Assembly (NCBI RefSeq): GCF_014836765.1
Contig: NZ_JACSQG010000001.1
Span: forward strand, 616,896-680,895
Length of the DNA: 64,000 bases
Source: Serpens gallinarum
Lineage (GTDB): Bacteria > Pseudomonadota > Gammaproteobacteria > Pseudomonadales > Pseudomonadaceae
Direction of reading: 5' to 3'
Shown here: one piece after another, positions 20,974-29,709 of the stretch
How the letters are laid out: each line of letters begins with the position of its first letter
Numbering within the stretch: the stretch's first letter is position 1
Made by a program: the position numbers and the translations under genes
The notes under the pieces: model-generated
Database searches by the model: none
What the model was told of the DNA's origin: nothing
What the model saw: only the letters and a program-made list of their open reading frames with translations

Positions 20974-21978
20974 ATGTTGTCCCGTTCCCTGTTGTGTTCT
21001 TTGTTGCTATTTACTCTTGTCCCGGCCAGCGCTGATACCCTCTGGCTGAAGAATGGCGACCGGCTGACCGGCACTATCAAGGCCTTTGATGGCAGCAAGC
21101 TGGTTATTTACACCAGTTTTGGCGGTGAGCTCGCCGTGGACTGGTCGTCTATCGCCACCCTGGAAAGTACGCGGCCGCTATTGGTCAAGCAGGATGAATA
21201 TTACGGCGAAATAGCTAAGTCCCTCGATCCCGCTGAGGATGGCTATGTCACCCTGGTCAATGGCAGCCAGCCGCGGACAGTGGAGCTCAGCAGTGTCCGG
21301 CAAATCGTCAAGCCAAAACCTTTGCTCACTGACCTCAGTTGGAGCGGGACGCTTGATGTGGCATTGAATTATAAAGACGCCGACAGCGAGACCGAGGATC
21401 ATCATGTCAGCCTCGACACTAAATCTCGCCATGGCCGCTGGCGTCACAACACCACGGGCAAGTACAACCGTGAATTAAGTAATGACGTCGAGACTGAGGA
21501 CAACTACCAGCTGGGTTACGCCCTCGACCACTTCATTGATGACAAGTGGTTCTGGCAGGGTCGCTTCGACTACAAACGCGACAATATCCAGGATCTGCGC
21601 CGCCAGCGTTCCCTGGGTAGCGGTCCCGGTTACCAGTTCTGGGACAACGAACTGGGCAGTTTTTCCCTGGCCTCACTGGCCAACCGCAGCGACTACACCT
21701 ATGTCCACGGCGAGGACCGTTTCCATGCGGTGAGCCTGTACTGGAATTACAACCGCTACCTGCTGGGCAAACGCTTCGAGCTGTACAGCAAGGGAGAGGT
21801 CGGCAAGCCGCTGAATAACGTTGCCGATTACTCGCTGGATGGCGAAGCCGGGGTCCGTTACAAGGTCACCGACTGGGCTTGGCTGAACATGCGCGCCGAG
21901 CGGGATCTGATCAAGGGTGCTGAAAACAAACAGCTGGACGAGACCCGGTATCTGCTCGGCTTTGGCGTAGGCTGGTAA
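20974..21978 (+). CDS. DUF481 outer-membrane beta-barrel protein
   Basis: The 334-residue protein has a signal peptide (LLCSLLLFTLVPASA, cleaved before DTLWLKNG). An N-terminal segment WLKNGDRLTGTIKAFDG is followed by repeated amphipathic strands of alternating aromatic residues, ending in GFGVGW, a typical barrel C-terminus. DUF481 members are often called salt-induced outer membrane proteins; the function is unknown. The start at 20974 has ggaagt upstream and gives the signal peptide. It converges on the next gene with an 7-base gap. Confidence 0.85.
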   Translation: MLSRSLLCSLLLFTLVPASADTLWLKNGDRLTGTIKAFDGSKLVIYTSFGGELAVDWSSIATLESTRPLLVKQDEYYGEIAKSLDPAEDGYVTLVNGSQPRTVELSSVRQIVKPKPLLTDLSWSGTLDVALNYKDADSETEDHHVSLDTKSRHGRWRHNTTGKYNRELSNDVETEDNYQLGYALDHFIDDKWFWQGRFDYKRDNIQDLRRQRSLGSGPGYQFWDNELGSFSLASLANRSDYTYVHGEDRFHAVSLYWNYNRYLLGKRFELYSKGEVGKPLNNVADYSLDGEAGVRYKVTDWAWLNMRAERDLIKGAENKQLDETRYLLGFGVGW

Positions 21979-21985
21979 GCCGGCA

Positions 21986-22624
21986 CTAGCGCCCTAACCG
22001 GCGCAGTTCATCAGACTCCACCACACGCACCCCCTGCCCATCCTCCAGGGCCAGGCGCCACAGGGCATGGGCCAGGCGGTTTGCTTCGATGCCGCGCCAT
22101 TTGCCAGGCAGCAATTGTGCAAACGGCGCGGCGAGCCGCTCGCCCAGGCGAAAGTCACTGCGCTCGCCAAGCAGCAGCGACGGTCGGGCCAGGGTGAGCT
22201 GCGGCCACGCCTGGGCCCTGAGGGCCTCTTCCATTTCACCCTTGATACGGTTGTAAAACACAGTCGCCTGCGGATCGGCGCCCAGGGCGCTGACCACCAG
22301 CAAATGACGTGCACCCAATTCGCGGGCGCGCTGGGCAAAGGCGACCACCAAATCGAGATCGACGGCGCGAAAACCACTCTGCGTGCCGGCCTTCTTGATC
22401 GTCGTGCCCAGGCAGCAGAACGCGGTGTCGATGGGCCCAGTCAGCTGCGGCAGCAGTTCGCTCAATTCACCGACCGGATTGTCCAGGCGCGAGTGTTCCG
22501 CCAAGGCGCGGCGGCTCGGCGCCAGCACACGCTCCACAGTAGGTTCGTCGAGCAACCGGTCGAGCAGGTGTTCGCCTGTGAGTCCGGTGGCTCCGGCCAA
22601 CAGAATGTGGCGTGGCGTGTCCAT
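21986..22624 (-). CDS. NAD(P)-binding Rossmann protein (atypical SDR, HTATIP2-like)
   Basis: A 212-residue atypical short-chain dehydrogenase. The dinucleotide-binding loop is [18 protein letters not shown] and the conserved [22 protein letters not shown] segment follows. The likely active-site Tyr/Lys lie in [13 protein letters not shown]. Related proteins bind NADPH but their substrates are unknown. The ribosome site is aaggagat. Confidence 0.88.
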   Translation of the reverse strand: MDTPRHILLAGATGLTGEHLLDRLLDEPTVERVLAPSRRALAEHSRLDNPVGELSELLPQLTGPIDTAFCCLGTTIKKAGTQSGFRAVDLDLVVAFAQRARELGARHLLVVSALGADPQATVFYNRIKGEMEEALRAQAWPQLTLARPSLLLGERSDFRLGERLAAPFAQLLPGKWRGIEANRLAHALWRLALEDGQGVRVVESDELRRLGR

Positions 22625-22655
22625 GCGTATCTCCTTGGGATTTCAAGGTGGGCGA

Positions 22656-24257
22656 TTAGTGGCCGCCGTGTCGATAGTGCTGCCAGTGTGTCAGTACCGC
22701 GGGTGGCGCCCACAGTTGGGGGTGCGAAGGCTCGAAGCCGTCTGCGAGCTCGCGTGCGGCAACGCTTTTTCGGGCCTGCTCGAACGCCAGGGCCAGGTCA
22801 TCGGTCTGCTGCAGCGCTTCGGAAAACAGGGCGCGGCCGAAATAGGTGAAGTCATTTTCTTCAGAACAACCAAACGATACCCGGTCGGCGCGGGCGGCGG
22901 TCATCACCAGGGTCTTGTCGTCCTTGAGCGGCGCAATGAAACCGCCGGAATAACAGGCGGAAATCACCACCACCTTGTGTCGGTCGGCCAACGGCCGCAG
23001 CAGGGACGCCAATTCGCTGGCCGGCAGGTCGAGCAATTGCAGGCGCGGCATATCCAGGTGCAATGCGTGGTCCGGGGAGCCGTGGCTGGTCAGGTAGAGG
23101 AACAGCAGGTCTTCCGGGCCGCTGCGCTGTGCAATCGTTTCCAGGGCGCGCTTGAGATTTTCGCGGGTGGCCAAGGGGCGGTCGGCCAGATGGTCACGAT
23201 GATTGGTCAGCACAATTTGCCCATGGGCCGCGAAGCGTTCGCGCAACAGCGTGGAGACATAGTCGGCCTCGCGCATGAACACGCTTTGCTTGCCGTCGCC
23301 GGCCAGGGTCAGGCTGTACAACTCAACGGCTGGGGTGGACGCGGGCAGGCTGGCAAGGGCGTTATCAAATAACCGGCCCTGTTCGAGCAGTGCCAGTTCC
23401 ATCGGGTCGCTCAGTCGCTGGCCTGCGTCATCCAGAACACGTACGCCCTCTTGCCAGATGCCGCTCAGTTGACTGCCGTCGGGGCGGGTCAGGGTGCCGG
23501 GGCCCTGGTAACGCCAGCGGTGGAATTCGCCCAGAAAATGACTGCCGTCGGCGCCACGATACTCACCTGGACCGCTGAGTGCACCGTCGCGAAACTGGCC
23601 GCTCCAGGTCTCGCCCTCGCCATTGCTGAAGACGCCATCGCCCTGGAAACGCTCCTCGACGAAGGCACCGATATACAGCGTGCCGTCGATGCCCTGGAAC
23701 TGTCCTTCGCCCTCCAATAGGCCGTGCTCGAAGACACCGCTGTAACGATTGCCCTCAGCATCCACCAACACACCCGTGCCGCTCATTTCGCCGTCGCTGA
23801 AATAACCCTGGTAATGGCTGCCGTCTGCCCACTCCAAATTACCGAGACCGTGGTAGCGGTCGTTGAGAAACTCACCGCGGTAATGAGCATCGGCCAATTC
23901 GAGCACGCCGCTACCTTGCAGGCGCCCATGAGCAAATTCACCCTGGTACAGGCTGCCGTTGCTGTAGGTCAACTCTCCCATGCCATGGAACTGGCCTTGG
24001 TGGAAATTGCCGACATAACGATCGCCGCTTACGCCTTGCCAGGTTCCAGCACCGTGAAACAGGCCGTCTTTGAATTCACCCTCATAAAAGCTGCCGTTGG
24101 CGTAATCGAGGCGGCCCTGGCCCTGCAAGCGCCCATCGACCAGCGCACCGCGATATCGCCCGCCATCGGGCAGCAACGCCGTGGAGGAAGTCGTCGGCGC
24201 GCTGTCGCCACAGGCGACCAGCAGCGAGGCAAGAGCAAAGCACAACGGTACGCGCAT
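22656..24257 (-). CDS. Lipoprotein with MORN repeats fused to a C13 (caspase-like) peptidase
   Basis: The start at 24257 gives a 533-residue lipoprotein precursor with the lipobox SLLVAC. Residues about 25-285 hold ten or more MORN repeats (for example YANGSFYEGEFKDG and YSNGSLYQGEFAHG). Residues about 310-520 form a C13 legumain/caspase-like domain with the catalytic His in YLTSHGSPDHAL and the Cys in VISACYSGGFIAPLK. MORN repeats bind lipids or partners, so the enzyme is probably held at the envelope. It is divergent from lrgAB. The substrate and trigger are unknown. Confidence 0.9.
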   Translation of the reverse strand: MRVPLCFALASLLVACGDSAPTTSSTALLPDGGRYRGALVDGRLQGQGRLDYANGSFYEGEFKDGLFHGAGTWQGVSGDRYVGNFHQGQFHGMGELTYSNGSLYQGEFAHGRLQGSGVLELADAHYRGEFLNDRYHGLGNLEWADGSHYQGYFSDGEMSGTGVLVDAEGNRYSGVFEHGLLEGEGQFQGIDGTLYIGAFVEERFQGDGVFSNGEGETWSGQFRDGALSGPGEYRGADGSHFLGEFHRWRYQGPGTLTRPDGSQLSGIWQEGVRVLDDAGQRLSDPMELALLEQGRLFDNALASLPASTPAVELYSLTLAGDGKQSVFMREADYVSTLLRERFAAHGQIVLTNHRDHLADRPLATRENLKRALETIAQRSGPEDLLFLYLTSHGSPDHALHLDMPRLQLLDLPASELASLLRPLADRHKVVVISACYSGGFIAPLKDDKTLVMTAARADRVSFGCSEENDFTYFGRALFSEALQQTDDLALAFEQARKSVAARELADGFEPSHPQLWAPPAVLTHWQHYRHGGH

Positions 24258-24358
24258 GGTCGCAGTTCCATTAACCGAGTGAGGCGGAGTGCAGTATGCC
24301 GCAAAGTGGGGCGGCCAGAGCAGACCGGTGAGAGCGCACACGTGCCTGGCGGGAGGCA

Positions 24359-24364
24359 TATAAT
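24359..24364 (+). promoter_or_regulatory. -10 box of the lrgAB promoter
   Basis: TATAAT occurs 31 bases before lrgA in the divergent region. No clear -35 box is seen, so activation may be needed. Confidence 0.45.
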
Positions 24365-24394
24365 GCCGGGTTGTCCCCCCGTCGGAGGTAATTG

Positions 24395-24757
24395 ATGTTG
24401 TTACGTGGCTTGACCTGGCTAATCCTGTTTCAATTGCTCGGGACGGCGCTCAATGTGTTGTTTCTCCCCATCCTGCCAGGGCCGATCATCGGCCTGTTGT
24501 TACTGTTCATTGCGCTCATCTGGCGCGGTGAAATCAGTGAGTCGCTGAACAGCGCCTCGATGACGCTGCTGAATTACCTGCCGTTACTGCTGATTCCGCC
24601 AGCGGTGGGGGTGATGGTTTATGTCGATGCCATTGCCGCCGACCTGTGGGCGATAGTCGGTGCGCTGGTGCTGTCGCTGGTGGTTTCCCTGGGCTTCACG
24701 GGTTGGCTGATGCAAAGACTCATCGACCGCCAAGCCCGCCGGAGCACTGACCCATGA
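24395..24757 (+). CDS. lrgA: CidA/LrgA family holin-like protein
   Basis: The 120-residue protein has four membrane helices and the family signature NVLFLPILPGPIIGLLLLF. CidA/LrgA proteins resemble phage holins and affect autolysis; they are also proposed to move small metabolites such as pyruvate. The ATG at 24395 has GGAGGT five bases upstream; the TTG before it is too close. Its stop overlaps the lrgB start (ATGA), so the pair is translated together. Confidence 0.93.
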   Translation: MLLRGLTWLILFQLLGTALNVLFLPILPGPIIGLLLLFIALIWRGEISESLNSASMTLLNYLPLLLIPPAVGVMVYVDAIAADLWAIVGALVLSLVVSLGFTGWLMQRLIDRQARRSTDP

Positions 24758-25470
24758 GCCTCGATTACCACGCTGCCTGGCAGGCCGTCATCCACCATCC
24801 GCTGTTCGGTCTGGGCATTACCCTGGCCGTTTATCAGTTGGCGCTGGCCGGCTATGAGCGGACCCGCTCGGTGCTGTTTCAACCGGTGCTTTTTTCCATG
24901 GTGGTCGTCATCGGCGTGTTGCTGGCCTGCGGGCTGGCCTATGACGAGTATCGCGACAGCGTGTTGCCGCTGACTCTATTGCTGGGGCCGGCCACGGTCG
25001 CGCTGGCGGTGCCGCTGTTTCTCAATATGCGGCGGATTCGCCAGCTGTTCTGGCCGATCGTGCTGACCCTGTCGATTGCGGGCGTATTCGCTACCCTGAC
25101 GGGAGTGCTGGTGGCCTGGCTGCTGGGCGCCGAACCGTTGATGCTGATGACCCTGGCGCCCAAATCGGTCACCTCGCCGATTGCCATGCTGGTGGCCGAG
25201 CAGATCGGCGGCGTGGCGGCCCTGGCCGCCGTGTTCGTGATGATCACCGGCGTGCTCGGCGCGATTAGTGGTCCGAGCATATTGCGCAGGCTGCGTGTTA
25301 CCCACCCGGCGGCACAAGGGATGGCGCTTGGCTTGACCGCGCACGCCGTGGGTACTTCGCGGGCCCTGCAGGACAGTACGGAAAGCGGCGCGTTCGCCGC
25401 GTTGGCGATGAGCCTGATGGGCGTGACCACCGCGGTGATCCTGCCGCTGGTGGTGGCGCTGATTGCTTGA
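24754..25470 (+). CDS. lrgB: LrgB family membrane protein
   Basis: The 238-residue protein has about seven membrane helices and the signature LAPKSVTSPIAMLVAEQIGG. It works with LrgA/CidA in control of murein hydrolase activity or metabolite export. It starts inside the lrgA stop codon. A second, broken lrgB-like sequence lies at about 51.74-51.98 kb. Confidence 0.94.
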   Translation: MSLDYHAAWQAVIHHPLFGLGITLAVYQLALAGYERTRSVLFQPVLFSMVVVIGVLLACGLAYDEYRDSVLPLTLLLGPATVALAVPLFLNMRRIRQLFWPIVLTLSIAGVFATLTGVLVAWLLGAEPLMLMTLAPKSVTSPIAMLVAEQIGGVAALAAVFVMITGVLGAISGPSILRRLRVTHPAAQGMALGLTAHAVGTSRALQDSTESGAFAALAMSLMGVTTAVILPLVVALIA

Positions 25471-25480
25471 GGAGACGCCC

Positions 25481-26059
25481 ATGAAGCTGCCCTTGTTTCC
25501 CCTGGATACTGTGCTGTTCCCCGGTTGCATCCTCGATCTGCAGCTGTTCGAGGCGCGTTACTTGGACATGCTCAGTGCCTGCATGAAGCGTGGCGAAGGG
25601 TTTGGTGTGGTCACTCTGATCGAAGGCGAGGAGGTCGGCGCGGCGCCGAGCTCGTTTTCCGGTGTTGGCTGCGAAGCGCTGATCCGTGACTGGCAACAGC
25701 AGCCCAATGGCTTGCTGGGTATCCGCGTCGAAGGCGGTCGGCGTTTCAACGTGGAGGATGCCGAGGTGCAGCACGATCAGTTGACGGTCGCCGAGGCCCA
25801 TTGGTTGGCGGAGGGTCAGGACATGCCATTGACCGATGAGCACGCCGACTTGCTCGGTCTGCTCACGGCACTGGGCGAACATCCGCTGGTTTCCTCGCTG
25901 GAGATGGGCGATATGCCGAGCGGTGTTCAAGCGCTGGTCAGCCGCCTGGCCTACCTGCTGCCATTCAGTCGCGCGCAGAAGCTGAGCCTGCTCGAGTGTG
26001 AGGATGTCGCCGAACGCCTGAAGCGGCTCAATAGCTGGCTGGAAGATTTGCAGCGTTAG
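25481..26059 (+). CDS. Stand-alone LON substrate-binding (LON-N) domain protein
   Basis: The 192-residue protein is only the N-terminal substrate-recognition domain of Lon: LPLFPLDTVLFPGCILDLQLFEARYLDML is split between its first strands, and no ATPase or protease domain follows. Such PUA-like proteins are common in proteobacteria and their role is unclear. The ribosome site is gaggaga and the start at 25481 lies 10 bases after lrgB, so it probably belongs to the lrgAB operon. An inverted repeat follows the stop. Confidence 0.9.
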   Translation: MKLPLFPLDTVLFPGCILDLQLFEARYLDMLSACMKRGEGFGVVTLIEGEEVGAAPSSFSGVGCEALIRDWQQQPNGLLGIRVEGGRRFNVEDAEVQHDQLTVAEAHWLAEGQDMPLTDEHADLLGLLTALGEHPLVSSLEMGDMPSGVQALVSRLAYLLPFSRAQKLSLLECEDVAERLKRLNSWLEDLQR

Positions 26060-26065
26060 GGGCTA

Positions 26066-26089
26066 TTCCCGCTCGCAGCGAAGCGGGAA
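26066..26089. terminator. Hairpin between converging genes
   Basis: The stem TTCCCGCT / AGCGGGAA lies between the ends of the LON-N gene (+) and the DedA-PAP2 gene (-). No T-run follows on either strand, so it is at best a weak bidirectional terminator. Confidence 0.4.
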
Positions 26090-26112
26090 CTGCTGACCCT
26101 GTTGAGGCGGTC

Positions 26113-27432
26113 TCAGCGGTAGCGGTACGACTCCAAGGCCGCAGGCAATTCCCAGGTGGCGATGCCGCCCAGCAGCGCCAGGCAGGCGGGCAGAATAATC
26201 CACCAGGCCTTGGACGGCAGAGCGGGCAGTGGAGAATGCCATTGCGCCAGGCTGAGACTCGCGGCGCACACCGTGGCGGCCAGCAGCGCCCCAGCGAGTA
26301 CGTCGCTGGGCCAGTGTACGCCCAGGTAGACGCGCGACAGGGCAATCAGCGTGGCCGGCAGAATGGTCAGCAGCAGCCAGCTCAGGTGCAGGCGCGGGGG
26401 TTGTCCACGTCCGGCCAGAATGCCCAGGCTCAGGAAGAAGGCGAAGGCGGCCGAGCTGTGGCCACTGGGAAAGCTGAAGGTAGCCAGCGGTTCGAGCAGT
26501 ACATCTGGACGCACCCGAGCGAATAGTGCCTTGAGCAAACCGTTGCACAGCGCGGTGCCCAGCAGGGTTCCGAGCGTGAAGACGAAGGCTCGCCATTGCT
26601 TGAGCATGGCCAGCAGCGCGCACAACAGCACGCCGCAATACAGCTGGGTGCTGAAGTCGCCCAGGCGCGTGACCAGCACCATAACGCGATCGAGGCCAAC
26701 GCTGCGCTCGGCTTGAATCACTTCCAGCAGCCCCTTGTCGAAGGCATCCAGAGATGGCCAGCCGAGGAACAGCGCCAGCAGAGCCAGCGCACATAGCGTG
26801 GCGGTCAAAGGCGTAGCCAGGCGCTTGCGGCGCAGGCTCAGTTGCAGACTGATGATCAGCACCAGGCCCAGTCCGACGGTGACCACGCCTGCCGACGACC
26901 AGAAGCCTTCCGGCAGCGGCAGGCGCAAGGCTGCCCCGGTGGCCCAGCCCGGCACCAGGTAGGCAATCACCCAGCCGGCGGCGGCCAGCATGCTGACCAG
27001 GCAGAAACGCATGAATGGCATGTCGAGCATGCCGGCAATCATCGGCAGCATCGGGCGCAGCGGCCCGATAAAACGGCCGAGCAGCAGACTGACCGTGCCG
27101 TAGCGCTCGAAATACAGCTCCGCGCCGACCATCCATTCCGGGTGGTGACGCAGGCCGGGCAGGCGCCGGATGTTCTGGTGAAAGCGTCGGCCCAGTCCGT
27201 AGGAGAGCAGGTCGCCGAGCAGGCCGCCCAGGTAGCCGAGCAGCAGGGTTTCCCACAGGCTCAGCACGCCGCTGCCGGCCAGGACCGCGACGGCGAACAT
27301 CAAGACCGTGCCGGGCACCAGAATGCCGGCAATGGCCAGGCATTCGACACAGGCAATGATGAAAATGGCCAGTCCCAGCCATTGCGGATTGCTGCCCAGC
27401 CAGAGGCTGATGCTGTCGAACCAGGGTCCCAT
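26113..27432 (-). CDS. DedA family protein fused to a PAP2 phosphatase domain
   Basis: This 439-residue membrane protein joins a DedA/SNARE-associated domain (residues about 20-180, with GRFIGPLRPMLPMIAG) to a PAP2 lipid phosphatase domain (about 230-410). The PAP2 active-site motifs are present: KALFARVRP, PSGHSSAA and SRVYLGVHWPSD. DedA proteins are now linked to lipid flipping and PAP2 to undecaprenyl or phosphatidyl phosphate hydrolysis. One polypeptide may thus flip and dephosphorylate lipid carriers (inference). The start at 27432 has GGGAG nine bases upstream; a second large frame on the same strand over this region is a shadow. Confidence 0.9.
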   Translation of the reverse strand: MGPWFDSISLWLGSNPQWLGLAIFIIACVECLAIAGILVPGTVLMFAVAVLAGSGVLSLWETLLLGYLGGLLGDLLSYGLGRRFHQNIRRLPGLRHHPEWMVGAELYFERYGTVSLLLGRFIGPLRPMLPMIAGMLDMPFMRFCLVSMLAAAGWVIAYLVPGWATGAALRLPLPEGFWSSAGVVTVGLGLVLIISLQLSLRRKRLATPLTATLCALALLALFLGWPSLDAFDKGLLEVIQAERSVGLDRVMVLVTRLGDFSTQLYCGVLLCALLAMLKQWRAFVFTLGTLLGTALCNGLLKALFARVRPDVLLEPLATFSFPSGHSSAAFAFFLSLGILAGRGQPPRLHLSWLLLTILPATLIALSRVYLGVHWPSDVLAGALLAATVCAASLSLAQWHSPLPALPSKAWWIILPACLALLGGIATWELPAALESYRYR

Positions 27433-27690
27433 GGATGCAGCTCCCATTGCGAAGGCGCGAAGCATAGCAATCCGGGTGGGGGGCAGTGCAGGGGCAATTG
27501 CTTTTCCCCCGCGAAAAAGCGCGTGTCGATTCTGGACATGAAGCGAGCGGCAAGCGACTCGCGACGACCCCGCCCGAGCTCTGTGGGCGGATGTCGCTTT
27601 CACATCTACCCATTCCGTTCGGTGGACAATGGAAAAACGTTGTCCCCATGGAGGTTGGCCGTGGCTCGTGAAATTTTTCTGGAAGCCGCT

Positions 27691-29658
27691 TCAGGCGATG
27701 CGGAACGCCTTGGCCGCGTCTTGCAGGCGATCGGCCAGGTTCAGCAAATCCGCCCCTTGCTGGCGCGCTTCAGCGATACGGATGAGGTTGGTGTGGCCGA
27801 GCTGGTTCAGTTGGTCGCTATGGTCGTGAATATGGCTCACGGCGCCGGACTGGTTCGCGGTAGCTGCGGCAATTCGCTGGGCCGTCTGCGCGATGCTCTG
27901 AATGCTCTGCACCACTTCATGCAACGCCCCATCCGCCGCTTCGGCTTGGGCGGCGCTGCGTTCGGCCTGCTCAACCTGGTTGTGCATGGCACGCAGTGAA
28001 TCTGCTGCGGCCCGCTGCAGCTGCAGGATGCGTTGCTGAATCTGCTCAGTGGCTTCGCCGCTGCGTTGCGCCAGGGTGCGCACTTCAGCGGCTACCACCG
28101 CAAAGCCGCGCCCGCTGTCCCCTGCACGGGCCGCTTCGATGGCGGCGTTGAGGGCCAGCAAGTTGGTCTGCTCGGCAATATCGCGGATCACCGTCAGCAC
28201 CTGTTCGATGCTGGCGCTTTCCGCCGCCAGTTGTTCAATGCCGCGCGCGTTGCCGCGCACCGCGTCAACCAGGCTGCGCAATTCGACCAGGCTGCTGTCG
28301 ATTACCTGTTGCCCTTCGCGTACCGCCTGACCCGCTGCCTGGGTGGCGTCAGCTGCCTGATCGGCGTCGCTGGCCATCTGTTGAATGGTGCGCTCCAGCG
28401 AGCCCAGCGCTTCGCTTACCTGAGCATCGCCTTCGACCTGTTGCTCGGCGCCTTGGTGCAGCGCCTGGCTCAGCGTGGCCAGGGCCTGGCTGCTTTCGCC
28501 TACCTGGCCTGCGTGTTGGCGCAGGCTGCCGACCAGTCCCGCCAAGTAGTCGCGCAGCCGGTTCAGCGAGGCGGCAATGTGCTGGATCTCATGCAGGCTG
28601 GAGCGCAACACCATGGGGCGAGTGAAATCGCCTTTGGTCCAGGCTTCCAGTGCCGGGACGAGACGGCCAAGGGTTTGGGTCAAATGCTGCTGCAAGGCGT
28701 AGACCAGCAACGCAGCCAGCAGAATCAAGCCAATGGCCAATCCCTGCAGCAGGGCGACTTCGCTCTGAATGCGTCCATGTTCATCGCGCACGGTGGGCTC
28801 GAGTGTGGCCACTGCGTTCTGCAGGTTGGCAACGAGTTCCAGGGTTCGGGTGTGCAATTCGCCGCGCTGACGAATCAGCGCGCGCGTGCTATGCAGTTCC
28901 GCCGGATAGCGTGCAATCAGACTACTCAGCTCGCGCTTGAGGGCAATGCCTTGGTCTTCGCCGGAACCCTCATTCTCGTCGGCGCTGGACAAGTCCAGCA
29001 ACACGGCGAAATGGTTGGCCGCCGACGGGCTTTGATCGTAGACGCCGAGCAGCGGTAGTTGTTGCAGTTGCTCGGCCCGCTGGGCGAGGTTGCCGAGCGC
29101 CTGTTCCACGCCCGCAGCCAGATCATCGCGGCCACTGCTCACCAGAGTGGCGCGTGTCTGGCCCAAGCGTTGCAGTTGCAGCGCCGCGTCCAGCAGTGTG
29201 GCGCGATAGCGCATCGAGTCGAGCCCATCAGCGGCGTCTGCATAGCGGGCCAGTTGCGCCAAGGTAGCGTTGAGTTCGCGTTCGGCCTGTACCAGCAGAC
29301 CCTGGGGATCGCCGGCCAGCTTGCCGGCTGCCAGCAGGTCTTCGGCGGTATACCGTCGCAGTTCGGCGAAGCTTGGCCGCAAGGTTGCAGTCAATGCGGG
29401 AGGCAATTGTTCGAGACTGGCTGCGAGGTCATCCAGCGCTTGCAGTGCGGTGGCATGACGCACGGCATCACCCGTGTCGAGATAGCTGTGCACCTGACGG
29501 GTCAGGTGCTGGAGCTGCTGGGACAGCCCCAGGTACTGCCCCATCAGCACATAGGGGCGCTCCAAGGCACGCTGCGACCACCAGAGTGTTGCACCCAGAG
29601 TCAGGCAGACGCCCAGCAGCAAGCAGGTAATCAAGGGAGACAGCAACTTCAGGCGCAT
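27691..29658 (-). CDS. ctpL: Methyl-accepting chemotaxis protein, CtpL-like
   Basis: The 655-residue receptor has a first membrane helix at about 8-30, a long helical periplasmic sensor (about 30-300, helical-bimodular type), a second helix near 305-325, HAMP, and the signalling domain. The conserved hairpin tip is [20 protein letters not shown]. Its position directly downstream of gcbA matches PA4844 (CtpL), which in P. aeruginosa mediates taxis to low phosphate through PstS. The gene name rests on synteny and the helical sensor, not on ligand residues. The ATG at 29658 has GAGG upstream. Confidence 0.82.
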   Translation of the reverse strand: MRLKLLSPLITCLLLGVCLTLGATLWWSQRALERPYVLMGQYLGLSQQLQHLTRQVHSYLDTGDAVRHATALQALDDLAASLEQLPPALTATLRPSFAELRRYTAEDLLAAGKLAGDPQGLLVQAERELNATLAQLARYADAADGLDSMRYRATLLDAALQLQRLGQTRATLVSSGRDDLAAGVEQALGNLAQRAEQLQQLPLLGVYDQSPSAANHFAVLLDLSSADENEGSGEDQGIALKRELSSLIARYPAELHSTRALIRQRGELHTRTLELVANLQNAVATLEPTVRDEHGRIQSEVALLQGLAIGLILLAALLVYALQQHLTQTLGRLVPALEAWTKGDFTRPMVLRSSLHEIQHIAASLNRLRDYLAGLVGSLRQHAGQVGESSQALATLSQALHQGAEQQVEGDAQVSEALGSLERTIQQMASDADQAADATQAAGQAVREGQQVIDSSLVELRSLVDAVRGNARGIEQLAAESASIEQVLTVIRDIAEQTNLLALNAAIEAARAGDSGRGFAVVAAEVRTLAQRSGEATEQIQQRILQLQRAAADSLRAMHNQVEQAERSAAQAEAADGALHEVVQSIQSIAQTAQRIAAATANQSGAVSHIHDHSDQLNQLGHTNLIRIAEARQQGADLLNLADRLQDAAKAFRIA

Positions 29659-29709
29659 CCGCAACCTCGGCTGGGTTTTGAACTGTAATGCCCTGAAGTT
29701 ATTGCATTT

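Noticed and set aside
26063-27649. Open frame of 528 codons on the minus strand
   Set aside because: It is a shadow of the DedA-PAP2 gene in another frame; the product lacks domains and is rich in Ala, Arg and Pro.
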